Source: Lota lota
Lineage: Eukaryota; Chordata; Actinopteri; Gadiformes; Lotidae
Reading direction: 5' to 3'
NCBI GenBank assembly: GCA_026745465.1
Contig: JACYXH010000335.1
Coordinates: 62,001-126,000 of the forward strand
DNA: 64,000 nt
The notes below the pieces were generated by a model. It made no database searches, was not told where the DNA came from, and was given only the letters and a program-made list of their open reading frames with translations. The number at the start of each line of letters is the position of its first letter. Position 1 is the first letter of the stretch. Of this stretch, positions 11,112 to 23,612 are shown piece after piece. Made by a program: the position numbers and the translations under genes.

Positions 11112-14100
11112 AGCTTGTGACGAAGTTGTCTTTAGCTGTTTCCACCACAAGGGAGAAGAAGTGGCGAGGTGCCCCAAAGGATCCTGGGAGGGTTGGGGTT
11201 ATTGCCGGTTGGACTCATAGCGCCTTCCTGGCTCCGTTTTACCACTGACATTATGTGGAAGATTAATAACCAATGAATGGGGAAATGACCTCGGTGAGTT
11301 GGGTGGAGTCGTATATCACTCTGGCTGTTTAAATGTTATATATTTATCCGTTTGGAAGGTGCTACAACCATCCTACATTTGTCAAACCCTGCCCTCATCT
11401 GGCCGAAAAGGGTACTACACAAATAGAGGGCGCAACATCAACTTATTGTGGCTTTTAGGAGTAAGCTAGAAACATCCAGTCTGTTTTAAATTAAAAAGGG
11501 CTTAAACAACATCATACACTATAGATCGGGTGGCTCTAGCCCAAATGGAAGTCATTCAAACGACCAGGTCAGAGGTCATCACAGGCCTCGACACAACGCA
11601 GCCATAACTAACCCGTACAATGACTTTGCCATAACACAGAGACGTTGCTTTTATAGGAGTAAAGGCATGACACTATAAAGTTCTACACACAGTCGTTGTA
11701 GTCTCATTATAGTACAGTGCAGCATGTGCTGTATTATAAGATAATGCCAATATTGGGATAAAGCAACACAAAACAAGTTCTTATTTTAACAACGAAAAAC
11801 GATCTCATGCAACATATCAACTATGCAACTGACCTAAATGACATTCGTTCTGACTTCTAAAGTCAGGGTTGTGAGAACAAGCTCTAACTTCTTTAATGTT
11901 TTGCCATTATAGGTAGTACATTTGATGTAGTACATTTTATCAGACAGTTGGGGTCTGTTACTCTAATGTACGATGGTTCTCCAACCTTCCAAATGTCTAG
12001 ATACATATTTGAATAGCCAGTCATATTAAATACCCCCCTTATTCCAGTCATTCTGTGCTCCTGTTCATGGTGTTTATCTTGTGATGACCTCTGACCTACA
12101 CATTTTAAATCACTTGGTGTTGGGCTAGAGCCACAAGATTGATATTATTACATGTGGTGGAGGCCTCCTTTCCTGTAAGCACAAATTCACCAACCTGTAC
12201 CGAAAGCAACACCTGTGTGTTCAGGGTGATGAATACATTACAGATAATGTGTACATATATCACTTGATGGGATATTTGTTCTTATTCGTTTTAATAACTG
12301 TATACATAACAGCCTATACTCTCTAAACTAAACCCTACAACTACGCTGGTCTCTAAATGAAACCGTAACACTAAAAACACAACATAGATACTAAAGTCGT
12401 GCATTTAAAACTGACTCCAGGTTTCTAGCTTACTCCTAAAAGACACAATACATTGTTTATATTGCAGACGCCATTTTACGTAGTACATTTTATGTGGTAC
12501 ATTCTATCGCCCAGTTAGGATCAGTATTATTCGAATGCACGATCGTTGTAGAAGCTTCCAAATGGATAAATATTAAATTTGAATACCCAGAGTCATATAA
12601 CATCCCCACCCCTCCTTATTGAAAAGTCATTCTGTGCTCCTGTTTATTAATTGATCTTGTGATGACCTCTGACCTACCCATTTAACTCACTTGGTGTTGG
12701 GCTAGAGCCACAACATTCATAATGTTACACGTGGTGGAGGCCTCCTTTCTTGTAAGCACAAATTCACCAACATGCACCAAAGTAACACCTGTGTGTTCAG
12801 GGTGATACATGTACACATTATCTGGAATGTATTCATCACTTGTTGTGATTAGTTTGATGAAATATAACCCAGCATAGATACATGTCTACATAAGCTGACT
12901 CTAAACTAAACCCTACAACTACACTCGTCTCTAAACTAATCAATAAAAACACTCTTCATTCATGACAGATCGTCCCTTCTGGTCCGTGGGGTCCGATGTG
13001 GGAACACACACACACACACATAAAGTACATAAATCACTTGCTGGGTTAATATTTCTTCTGGTTAGTTTTACTAACTAACACACAACATAGATCCATGTCT
13101 ACACAACATAGATGACTCTACAACTCCACTAAAACACACTGATTATTTATGATGTCCTTGATGTCCTTCGTGGGCGAGGGAGTCGTCCTCTTACACGGTG
13201 AGCGTGGCGGGGGCCGGAGGTGGTGCATCGAGACGTCGTCCGGCTCCTGGGCCCTGGGGTCCGGACGCTCCGGGTGTCACCGGTAGGTCTGCGTGAGCCG
13301 GTCTGTGGAACACAACAATATTGTTAACATCTTGAATGGTATGGGAGAAATGTAGAATTCTTCTCAAATAAGTGTGGAGAAAAAACAAAGTATCATGGTA
13401 CCACTCTTGATACTAAGAGGTGAATGTGTGTGTCTGCTATGTTGTATGTATACAGCTAGTATATTTCCATACATAGTATCAGACAAGGGCCAAGAGGACA
13501 ATAAGGGAGCAGTGGATTTCAACATAGGATGAGGTAGTGACGTATGGATGTGCAGAATGGAGCATATAGGCCAAAGTCTGGGGAGAGGCCAGTTAGTTCT
13601 TTTACAAACTAACTCAGCTTTTGTTGTTACTCGTTCCAAGTGACAATAAAGTCTTCTGTACCGCTCTTATTTTGTTAAAGTGCTTATCCACCACAATGGC
13701 ACTAATAAATGACAGTTGAATGGCTGTAATCCATTATTCAATGACATCTTACTCAGCGAGGGGACGTGGGCCACAAACCAAGGAGGGTCCTGGTGGTCCT
13801 GCCTCACAGTGGGGGGGCTGGTCTTTGGCAGGCTGGCCTCTTGGCAGAGGAGGAGGAGGCTGCACAGGATGGGGACCTTGAGGCACGGGGAGGGCTGGGA
13901 ACACACACACACACAGCTGTAGTAGAACAATACACACACACAGCTGTAGCAGAACAATACACACACACAGCTGTAGCAGAACAACACACACACACAGCTG
14001 TAGCAGAACAATACACACACACAGACACCACACTCATTTGAATTCAGTAATAAATGAATGAACCATAACGAATGATTGACAGACATTAATTACTGATAGA

Positions 14101-14629
14101 CTACGTATTCATTCAGTCACTTTTATTCACGCTAAACTCCACTGACGTCAGAAACATTTACCAAGTGTTATAAAGAGTCACTTATTAATTACAAGATTAA
14201 AAGGACATGCAGCAGCTTTAGCAGACTACTAGTCTATCACGTTGTTATTGCATAGCCATCTGAATATTATCATTGGACTTCACTAAGGAATGTATTAATG
14301 CACCGGAACCATAGATTGACTGAATGAATACGTAGTCTATTAATAATTAATATCCGTCAGTTGTATTCACCCTAATCTCCACTGATGTCCCAAACGGTTA
14401 TCAAGTGTTACAAAGAGTCATTTGGTTTTTATTAGATTTTCAGCTTACAAAACAGCACAATGGGATTTGGTAAATGTGTGGGGGTGAGGGATTTCTACTC
14501 TCAGCCCTGTAAGTATCCCTTTATGTATCTTTTGAGCAGAGACCCAATCCCTACCCACTATTAAGACATTTGGCTTAAGACGCTTTTACATTTACAAAAG
14601 CCTCATTAGCGACACTAAATCACCAATCA

Positions 14630-14868
14630 GTGTGGGTTGTACCATGTGACCCCATCCTGCCCTGTACGAGGACCACCAGTACCACATTCAGCTCTCTCTC
14701 CTCAGTGGTTTTCCCTTTAGAGTCGGGTGTCACTCGCCCCACAAGGACGTCCTTCACCAGGCAGGTCCTCCAGCACGGCTCTGCCATCAGCTTCCCTCTG
14801 CCACGCCTTCCTGGTGGTAACAAACAGTGCTAGTTGGGACTCAATGTCCGCTCACAACCGGGGAGGTA
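14630..14868 (-). other. Duplicated exon-like cassette, copy 3
   Basis: Inverted partner of copy 2. It keeps the same open frame (KLMAEPCWRTCLVKDVLVGR) and the same divergent end with gggttgtaccatgtgaccc. Confidence 0.4.
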
Positions 14869-15012
14869 AAGGTGAGGGTAGAGGGGAGTTTAAGATTAAG
14901 GTAGAGGAGGTTACGGTTAGGGTAGATGGGAGGGGGGAGGGGAGGTTAAGGTAGAGGGGGGAAGGGGTGAGAGGGGAGGTTAAGGTGAGGGTGGGGGGAA
15001 AGGAGAGGTTAG
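14869..15012. repeat. Telomere-like G-rich tract
   Basis: Irregular ggttacggttagggtaga, gaggttaaggtagaggg and gaggttaaggtgaggg units. It is the insertion site of the retroelement that follows. Confidence 0.8.
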
Positions 15013-16354
15013 GTGTTTATGTTATATTTCAGTTTTTGTTGGTCAGTCCGACCCTGGGTGCACTGGCACACCATCTCCCCGTCCCTTTCTTTCATCCTTT
15101 TCATTTTTGCAGATTTGTTCATTTTTGTGTTTCTTTTCTTTGCAGGGATAAAAGGATAAAAAGGAGAAGGAGAAGAGGAGCTGCAGCTGGAGTCTGAGGA
15201 AGGAGCGGAACCAAGGTAAGTTTGCATTTGTTATTCTATAACTTTTAGGATTTTTTCCATTTTTCATTTTCCCAGGAGGAGCCAAGAGAGAGCAGGCCAG
15301 CGCCGGTATTAGCGGGGGTCCAGGGGGATGTGGGGGCCCCCCAGCATGGCTGTCGGGTAAGTAAAAACACACTTCTAATAAATGAATATAAAATGGAGTA
15401 AGGCACAGGGAGGAGAAAGGATAAAAAGTGAGCAACCCCTATTTATAGTCCCGCTGGGGGGATCTTTGTGAAAAGAGGTCCCTAATTCACCCGCCCACAC
15501 ACACACACACACACACACTCACTCATGCATATATGTATATGTACATATATACATATACACCCACACACACAAACATATACATATATATGTATATATATAC
15601 ACATACACACACATATATACACATACATACATACATATGCATACATATATACATATAAACCCACACACACACACACACATCCATAATAATGATAATAATA
15701 TTAACAGTAATAAATAATCATAAATTGTAAAGGAGCACACTGCAAATGTAAAGAGCTCATGGATAAAAATGCAGGCGTAACTTTAATAAAACTCTGCACA
15801 CCTCTATAAATAATACATGCTGATCACACATAAATAGTATATGGAAAAAGGCATAGTTATGAACACACACACACACAAAAAAGGGTAAAGTAAAAAATAA
15901 GTGCTTGGTAAAATAATGATGAGAAGCATCAATATTAGAAAACCCATTAAAGATAAATAAGTGCAGGGTGATACAATTGGAATAAGAAAATGGATAAAAG
16001 ATCATTAAAGAATATAAGTAATAAATATATAAATCCATGAATAATAAATAAATGAATGAATAAACACAAATGTATAAAATAGAGAAAGTCTTAAAAACCA
16101 TGTAACCATTCAGATTCATACAATCATCCCAGAATTAAAAGCTCCAGCGGACTAAATTAAGATAAATGAATGACAATAAAAGAGGTCCAAAGCCTCAATA
16201 AAACCGTGTGCCCATGGAATATGGGTAAGTGCTATAAACATGAGAAATGCATGCAACATCATATATACATATTTGGCCCGATGCCATGCAGGGAACCCCC
16301 AAAGGAGGCGACCCAGGACGTCCCAGCGCCCAGGGCCCCGCCCCAGCGTGGCCC

Positions 16355-16716
16355 CTACTCCCTCATGTTAAGGCCCAAGGGGGTAAGTGTTTTTAATCTT
16401 TTGATCCATCTGTGTTCCGCTGCCTTCCTCTGTCTGTCCGACCAGCACGCCTTCATCTCCAGCCCAGTGATGAGTAGTGAGGTGACCGGATGTTGTTGGA
16501 AGTGTTGTACGAGGTGAGTGTTGAGTGTGCCTATGTGTATTGTGTAGAAATGTTGTTTGAGTCTAACTAATATGGTGTGTTTGGTTTCTCCAATGTATAT
16601 ATTATGGCAATCTGAGCAGGTGATGGCATATATTATGTTTTTATTGTGTATGGTGATGTTTTGCGGGATAGGGCTGGAGGTGGAGGCGTGCCGGTTCAGG
16701 ATGACCGCCAGCTGCC
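16355..16716 (-). pseudogene. GIY-YIG endonuclease domain of the Penelope-like element
   Basis: The minus strand reads IIYAITCSDCHNIYIGETKH, with the GIY-YIG type core (IYAITC, IYIGETK). A histidine and valine-rich stretch follows, then KRLKTLTPLGLN just before a stop at 16355. This domain nicks target DNA during integration in Penelope-like elements. It is out of frame with the RT C-terminus just upstream, so the polyprotein is broken here. Confidence 0.8.
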
Positions 16717-18106
16717 TAAAGTGGCCTTGGTGTGGAGAGGGGGCGCTTCTGATTTCCGTGGAGAAGGATATCCTGCAGGATAGGGTTCTTACGGTAGGCC
16801 CATATTATTTTGTGGTTTTGGAGTGTGTGATTGTTGTGTTGTGCGCGAGTGAAAGCGTGTTTCAGTTTGGAGTGTATGTGTAAGATGTTTTGTGTGAATG
16901 TGCTGATGAGTGGTATGATTTGTGTGTGTGACTGGGGTCCCCGATCAACTCCTCTCCTGATGTCAGGGGTCCCCTCAGGAAACCTGTTGGGGAAGATAAC
17001 CTGACTCAGGGAACCAGGCCCTCCTAGTGGAAGCCCCGCCTCCACCGGCCCGTGGTGGGGGACGGACGCTGTGTCCGCCCCCCCAGTGTGGGAGGGGGGC
17101 CGGTTAAGGTGAGGCGTAGAGGAGGGAAGGTGGTTATGGTTAGGGTTAGGGAGATGGAGGGGGTCCCTAGCAGAGGCCCCAGGTGGGTTAATGGGAGACG
17201 CAGTAGGTGACCGAGAGCTGGCTAGAATGTACCGCTGTGGATGAAAGATGGTTATGGTGAGACGTAGTGGGTGGTGAGTGGTTGGGATGAGGCGCACGGG
17301 GGGGCGGGGGGTTAGGATTAGGGTGGGGGGAGGCGGCGGGTGATTGGCCCCCACTAGCAGAGTCGTGAGACCCCGGTGGTGTGGGGTCCCCTATGGAGGC
17401 GTGAGGCACCAGTTCTGCCAGTGTGCTGGACTTGATGGACCACAGAAAGCGCCTTGTGTACCCCCTGGCCCTCAGGACCCGGAAGAGGCTCCTGATGGCC
17501 CCGTGCATGTCCGTCTCCTCTGTGCAGAGTCTGTGAAACCGTATGATTTGGGATTTAATTATACCCGCCAATGTGTGCTTGGGGTGGAAACTGGTTTTGT
17601 GTAGGAGTGCGTGTGTGTCCGTGGGTTTGAAATATACTTTTGTGTAAAGGACTGTGTGTGGTGCATTTATGTGTGGGAAGAATACGGTTGTGTCCAGAAA
17701 GTCTATGTGTTGTGCGTGTTGTGTGTACTTAACCTTAATTGTGGGATGGTGTGTATTCAGTATGTGTATGAATTGCAGGAAGTGATCTAAACTATGCGGC
17801 CAGACCCCGAAGATGTGGTCCAGGAAGCGACAGTACACCTGTGGCAGCAATGGGCATTTCTTTAGAGCAGTATGCTCAAAGTCCGCCATGTAGATGTTGG
17901 CATAGCTGGGTGCTAACTTTTTGCCCATTGCTGTGCCGTGCGTCTGGAGGTAATGCTTGTCATTAAAGACAAAGTCATTCCTGCGCAGGCTGATGGTGAG
18001 TAATTCTAACAGGTGACTGTCGGGCCTGTCGGGATCTGGGTGACGCAGGCCAGAATCTATGTCCATGTTGGTGTACAGTGAATCTATATCAATGGTGAAT
18101 AAAAAG
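16716..18106 (-). pseudogene. Reverse transcriptase domain of the Penelope-like element
   Basis: From about 18103 the frame reads FTIDIDSLYTNMD, then THGTAMGKKLAPSYANIYM, both classical RT motifs of this family. The catalytic box reads YCRFLDHIFGVW. The family has two aspartates here, so the second is replaced by histidine. Next come FHPKHTLAGIIKSQ and RGYTRRFLWSIKSSTL. The frame then breaks near 17300 in G-rich sequence and the C-terminus (NHKIIWAYRKNPILQDIL) continues in another frame. The start of the RT is missing and is replaced by an abrupt join to the SGNH piece through TTAGGG-like DNA at 18106-18119. Confidence 0.82.
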
Positions 18107-18674
18107 GGTTAGGGTTAGGCTTTTCTGTGGCTCTACAGTGAAGTGCCTGAAGCTGGCCCACTGCCGTCTCTCGCCCCTGCCCCATGTTGTTGATGCCCAG
18201 AGAGAGCACCACAATCTTAGTGTCCAGGTTAATGGGGCTGTTTTGGAGGATCTGTGCAATATGGAAGCAGTTGGCACCGGGATAACTGTCGATTTGGACG
18301 TCTATGTGTGTGTGGGGAGGGATCCGACTCAGGTTTGAGTCACCGATGATCACTACGGGTTTGATGGAATCAATAGTCCAATCCCTGACTTTATACCTCG
18401 TAGGATGGTGTCTGTTGATGTTGAATGTCGTCTTATTCGGTCGAGGCTTGGGGTCGGTGGTTACACTCGGCCGTCTGCGCTCGGGAGTGAGGGTGCGGGG
18501 ACTTAAAGTGGCCGAATTAAGAGCGTGGTGGAGTCTCTGCTGTATAATGTGTTGTGAAGGTGTGCTAACGGACTGGCTGGCCAGTGGAGGAGACCTGTTG
18601 TTAGAGGTGGCTTCAGATTGGGATTGCTGTGTGGGACATTTCCCTTTGCTTTGACCCATCATCACCTTAGCCAC
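18084..18674 (-). pseudogene. SGNH/GDSL-like domain of the Penelope-like element
   Basis: After a basic, serine/proline-rich linker the frame reads VVIIGDSNLSRIPP (GDS block with nucleophile serine), then IDSYPGANCFHIAQIL and VVLSLGINNMGQG (the N block). These are features of SGNH hydrolase-fold domains. The domain is cut short before its C-terminal DxxH block, where the sequence joins TTAGGG repeats. Its role in retroelements of this kind is not something I can state from sequence. Confidence 0.72.
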
Positions 18675-19029
18675 CTGCTTGGGTCTCTCCGCTGTACCTA
18701 CACCAGTCCGGGTCTGTGGTGGGGCCCGCTGCTTGGATGAGCCTGCAGGACGGGAAACAGAGTGAGTTTGGGGTGGACTGGTGTCTGTGTCTATAGCTTC
18801 TATTGAGGAGGAAACTGAAGAGACTATGTGGCTGAGTTGATGTACTTTCAGGTGGGTGTATGTAGGTGCCGGTGGTGCTGTCTCTGGGCTCGTGGTGGGC
18901 GAGCGCTGGGACGACAGTGGACTACGGAGTGAGTGGGTGACCGTATTGAGGACCTGGGCCTCTACGTGGACTATTCTGCCAGCCGGGGGCCCAGGTGCCG
19001 GGGTGGAGGAGGGTACCTGGGGGGTATTA

Positions 19030-19560
19030 TTACCAGGATGGAGGAGGAGGAGGGCGAGTGCGGGGCCTGGGGAGGGGGGGATGGAGGGTGGTGAGAGGGT
19101 TAGGGGGTCTAGGAGGTGGTGAGGAGAGATCAGGGACGGCAGTGGTAAGATGTTTGTATGTCTGAGGGAGGGTGGTGGGCCGGAACCGGTGTTTATACCG
19201 GGTGCGGGCCCACCTCCTCAAAAGGAAGGCCTGTGGGAAGGAGGGTGGTTAAAACAGTTTGGTAATGTTCATTTAAAATGACCAGCTTCTGCTTCAGCCA
19301 GTTGTCCGTGTTCTGCTTGACCCTGTTGGCTGTAGTTGGGTTAGGGCATGCAGGTTTGATGAACTCGGCTAGCTTACCCACCTGTCTGAGCATCCCTGCT
19401 GGTGGTGTGTTGGTGGTGATGGCGTGTGAAATGATATTTTGGTGGTGTACTGCTTGTATTATCTTGAAGTATGTTTTAGTGATGTGTGTGAGTGGCGGTG
19501 GGCTTTGAATGTTGGGAGCTGGGTGTCTCTGTGTGCGGGCATGTGTTGTGTGTGTGTGTG
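19030..19560 (-). pseudogene. N-terminal region of the Penelope-like element
   Basis: It reads TYFKIIQAVHHQNIISHAIT, then PPAGMLRQVGKLAEFIKP and NRVKQNTDNWLKQKLVILNE, and shifts frame near 19200 to RYKHRFRPTTLPQTYKHLTT and a proline-rich linker. I take it as the start of the same polyprotein because of strand, order and spacing. No named domain is assigned. Confidence 0.55.
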
Positions 19561-20202
19561 TACGTGTGCGTGGGTGCATGTGTGTGTGTGTACATGTCTC
19601 CGTCTGGGTGAGACAAGGGCCCAAACCTGGAACCATGGTTAAACATGGTGACCAAAACCAATGTAAAATACCAAGACAAAGAATACCATAAAGCATAAAA
19701 CCATAAAATAAGTCAAAGCAGCAGCTCTGTAAAATGAAGGTATGAGTAAAAGAGCACAATGCTGGGGGCAGGGGTCAAGGTGGTGGTGGGGTAAAAAATG
19801 AGCTTACCCCAGGTTTGCGGTGGTATGGTGAGGAGAGACCTTTTGTTGTTTGTTCTTGTCCTTTGGTGGCTGGAGATGTGGCTTTTTTGTTGTTCAAATC
19901 CAATGTTAGTGTCCCCAAGGGGGTGGGGATCCTCAAAAGGAGCGAGGCCTGTTTGCTGAGGTCCCCGACCGACAGGGAGTGGTTGCTGGAAAGCACTGGA
20001 GCTGTTTGCATTAAAAGAGGCCACATGTCCTACTTTTTCCCCATAAAAACCCCAGGTAAGAGCTTACCATTAAAACCATGGAGAAAAAAAGCATCAAAGG
20101 AAGGAAATAAAAGAAGATAAAACTGGTAGAAAAACAGCTCTGTCTTGGTTAAACACAAGTTATAAAATGGTCACCAGTCATAAAAGTGGGTCAAAAAAAA
20201 CC

Positions 20203-20645
20203 CTAGGGGGAGGGGGAGGTTAAGGCAGAGAGAAGGGGGGGGTTAAGGTAGAGGGGAGGTGAGGGTAGTGGGGAGGTTAAGATTAAGGTAGAGGTAGTTA
20301 TGGTAGATGGGAGGTTAAGGTAGAGGGAGAGGGTGGAGAGGGGGGTTTAAGGTGAGGGTGTGGGGAGAGGAGAGGTTAAGATTAAGGTAGAGGTTACAGT
20401 TAGGGTAGATGAGAGGGGGGAGGTTAGGGTAGGGGGAGGTTAAGGTAGAGGGGGGTAGGGGGAGAGGGGAAGTTAAGCTGAGGGTAGGAGGAAGAGGGGA
20501 GGTGAGGGTAGTGGGGAGGTTACGATTAAGGTAGAGGTGGTTATGGTTAGGGTATATGGGAGGGGGGAGGTTAAGGTAGAGGGGAGGGGAGGGGGGAGGT
20601 TAAGGTAAGGGTAGAGGTTAAGTTTAGGGTAGAGGTTAAGGTTAG
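20203..20645. repeat. Telomere-like G-rich tract
   Basis: Irregular gaggttaaggtagagggg and ggttatggttagggtatatg units between the retroelement and the resumed right arm. Confidence 0.8.
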
Positions 20646-21655
20646 AGAATATTGTATAATGCTAATATATATTTTTGTGTATTAGTCAACTCATTATGGA
20701 CATTTAACTTACCTCACAACATGCTGAAAAAGCAACACAACAAGGTAGGAGAAGTTTCTATTAGAAAACTCCATTAGTATACATTTGAACATTTTTGCAC
20801 ACATTGAAACATTTTGGGGAAGCCTTGTCCATTGTCCAGTCCAATTTTGAAACCAATTAGAGCGGTATATTGTGAAAGCAGCCCATGTATTCAACCATCT
20901 CACCCTAACTCTTTCCCTAACACTGAACCCTAACTCCTTGAAGGACAAGGAGCCTCCCACTGTGGGAAGGAAACCTTGATGGAACACAACATATGGTGAC
21001 AAAGTCAAGTTGTGTGAGTGTGTAGGCCATGAATCCAGTCCAGCGATGACCTCAGCTCTGATGAAGCGCTGTTTGTTGGTCACTGAAATGTTGCAAATTG
21101 TTCACTTTAAGACTGGATTTGTCTAAGCAGTGTCAGGTAATCAATAATGAACACAATATCCATGTTATCTTAGCAGTGGACTACTGACCTGCAGGACTTG
21201 AGCTGTTCAGAGATACAGGTGTGATACAGGTCTGGTGTGTCTGCCCCAGACTCAACACAGTATTTCAACCGCGCCTTACAAAGATGGATGACACATTTTT
21301 CTCATTATTCAAAAGGATCCAACATTCAGTTCTTCAGCAGACACTCGTATCCAAAGAGACCTAGTGAATTCAGATGCATTACATGTAGTCTGAGAACTTG
21401 GGGGTGGAACCCAGTACCATGTGATAGAGAGCCCAACACCCCATCCTGCCCTGTACGAGGACCACCAGTACCACATTCAGCTCTCTCTCCTCAGTGGTTT
21501 TCCCTTTAGAGTCGGTGTCACTCGCCCCACAAGGACGTCCTTCACCAGGCAGGTCCTCCAGCACGGCTCTGCCATCAGCTTCCCTCTGCCACGCCTTCCT
21601 GGTGGTAACAAACAGTGCTAGTTGGGACTCAATGTCCGCTCACAACCGGGGAGGT
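20645..21655 (-). repeat. Right arm of the inverted duplication, part 2, with cassette copy 4
   Basis: Reverse-complement copy of 611-1620. The cassette (21436-21655) has lost one base in gagtcggtgtc compared with gagtcgggtgtc in the other copies, which shifts its frame. A 124-codon open frame lies at 21083-20709. Confidence 0.88.
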
Positions 21656-22085
21656 AAAGGTGAGGGTAGAGGGGAGTTTAAGATTAAGGTAGAGGAGGTT
21701 ACGGTTAGGGTAGATGGGAGGGGGGAGAGGAGGTTAAGGTGGGGGGGGGGGGGGGGGGGGGGGGGGAGGTTAGGATTAAGGTAGAGGAGGTTATGGTTAG
21801 GGTAGATGGGAGGGGGGAGGTTAGGGTAGGGGGAGGTTAAGGTAAGGGTAGATGGGAGGGGGGAGGTTAAAATTAAGGTAGAGGTTGTTATGGTTAGGGT
21901 ACATGGGAGGGGGGAGGTTGGGAGGTTAAGGCAGAGAGAAGGGGGGGTTAATGTAGAGGGGTGAAGGGGTTAGCGTAGGGGGAGGGGGAGGTTAAGGCAG
22001 AGAGAAGGGGGGGTTAAGGTAGAGGGGAGGGGGAGGTTAAGGTAAGGGTAGAGGTTAAGTTTAGGGTAGAGGTTAAGGTTAGAGA
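21655..22085. repeat. G-rich tract with a poly-G run
   Basis: Telomere-like units plus an almost pure run of about 27 G near 21740-21766. It separates two tandem copies of the arm end. The exact length of the G run should be treated with caution. Confidence 0.8.
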
Positions 22086-23086
22086 ATATTGTATAATGCT
22101 AATATATACGTGTATTAGTCAACTCATTATGGACATTTAACTTACCTCACAACATGCTGAAAAAGCAACACAACAAGGTAGGAGAAGTTTCTATTAGAAA
22201 ACTCCATTAGTAAACATTTGAACATTTTTGCACACATTGAAACATTTTGGGGAAGCCTTGTCCATTGTCCAGTCCAATTTTGAAACCAATTAGAGCGGTA
22301 TATTGTGAAAGCAGCCCATGTATTCAACCATCTCACCCTAACTCTTTCCCTAACACTGAACCCTAACTCCTTGAAGGACAAGGAGCCTCCCACTGTGGGA
22401 AGGAAACCTTGATGGAACGCAACATATGGTGACAAAGTCAAGTTGTGTGAGTGTGTAGGCCATGAATCCAGTCCAGCGATGACCTCAGCTCTGATGAAGC
22501 GCTGTTTGTTGGTCACTGAAATGTTGCAAATTGTTCACTTTAAGACTGGATTTGTCTAAGCAGTGTCAGGTAATCAATAATGAACACAATATCCATGTTA
22601 TCTTAGCAGTGGACTACTGACCTGCAGGACTTGAGCTGTTCAGAGATACAGGTGTGATACAGCTCTGGTGTGTCTGCCCCAGACTCAACACAGTATTTCA
22701 ACCGCGCCTTATAAAGATGGATGACACATTTTTCTCATTATTCAAAAGGATCCAACATTCAGTTCTTCAGCAGACACTCGTATCCAAAGAGACCTAGTGA
22801 ATTCAGATGCATTACATGTAGTCTGAGAACTTGGGGGTGGAACCCAGTACCATGTGATAGAGAGCCCAACACCCCATCCTGCCCTGTACGAGGACCACCA
22901 GTACCACATTCAGCTCTCTCTCCTCAGTGGTTTTCCCTTTAGAGTCGGGTGTCACTCGCCCCACAAGGACGTCCTTCACCAGGCAGGTCCTCCAGCACGG
23001 CTCTGCCATCAGCTTCCCTCTGCCACGCCTTTCTGGTGGTAACAAACAGTGCTAGTTGGGACTCAATGTCCGCTCACAACCGGGGA
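22085..23086 (-). repeat. Tandem third copy of the arm end, with cassette copy 5
   Basis: Direct repeat of 20645-21655, very similar, with a few substitutions. The cassette at 22869-23086 keeps the full frame. The 124-codon frame is open at 22516-22142. Confidence 0.9.
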
Positions 23087-23612
23087 GGTAAAGGTGAGGG
23101 TAGAGGGGAGTTTAAGATTAAGGTAGAGGAGGTTACAGTTAGGGTAGATTGGAGGGGGGAGGGGAGGTTAAGGTAGAGGGGGTAAGGGGTGAGGGGGGAG
23201 GTTAAGGTGAGGGTGGGGGGAGAGGAGAGGTTAGGATTAAGGTAGAGGAGGTTACGGTTAGGGTAGATGGGAGGGGGGAGGTTAGGGTAGAGGGGGTAGG
23301 AGGAGAGGGGAGGTTAAGGTGAGGGTGGGGGTGGGGGAAGAGGGGGAGGTTAAGATAAAGGAAGAGGAGGTTACGGTAGATGGGAAGGTGGAGGTTAGCG
23401 TAGGGGGAGGTTGAGGCAGAGAGAAGGGGGGGTTAAGGTAGAGGGGTGGGGGGGTTAAGGGGTGGGGGGGTTAAGGTAGAGCGGAGGGGGGAGGTTAAGG
23501 TAAGGGTAGATGGGAGGGGGAGGTTAGGGTAGGGGGAGGTTAAGGTAGAGGGGGGTAGGGGGGAGGTTAAGGTAAGGGTAGAGGTTAAGTTTAGCGTAGA
23601 GGGGAGGACCAA
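23087..23612. repeat. Telomere-like G-rich tract
   Basis: Irregular ggttagggtag and ggttaaggtagaggg units. It gives the uninterrupted reference against which the retroelement insertion at 15013 can be seen. Confidence 0.8.

Larger units (their letters stand above)
11311..15012 (-). repeat. Right arm of the inverted duplication, part 1
   Basis: Reverse-complement copy of about 1750-5482. It carries the exon-like segments at 13191-13306 and 13753-13894, a reduced TG minisatellite (13900-14030) and a cassette copy at 14630-14868. Its left boundary is tatatcactctggctg at 11312. At 15013 it is interrupted by a Penelope-like element and resumes at about 20203. Confidence 0.88.
15013..20202 (-). 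mobile_element. Penelope-like retroelement, about 5.2 kb, decayed
   Basis: Comparison with the uninterrupted copy at 23087-23230 places the left edge at 15013, and comparison with 21970-22010 places the right edge near 20200. Reading on the minus strand, the order is: N-terminal region, proline-rich linker, SGNH/GDSL-like domain, reverse transcriptase, GIY-YIG endonuclease. RT plus GIY-YIG is the hallmark of Penelope-like elements. The 3' side (15013-16350) holds low-complexity pyrimidine-rich and TG/AT-rich sequence with no coding frame that I recognise. The copy has frameshifts, a deletion between SGNH and RT, and an altered RT catalytic motif, so it is dead. Confidence 0.82.
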
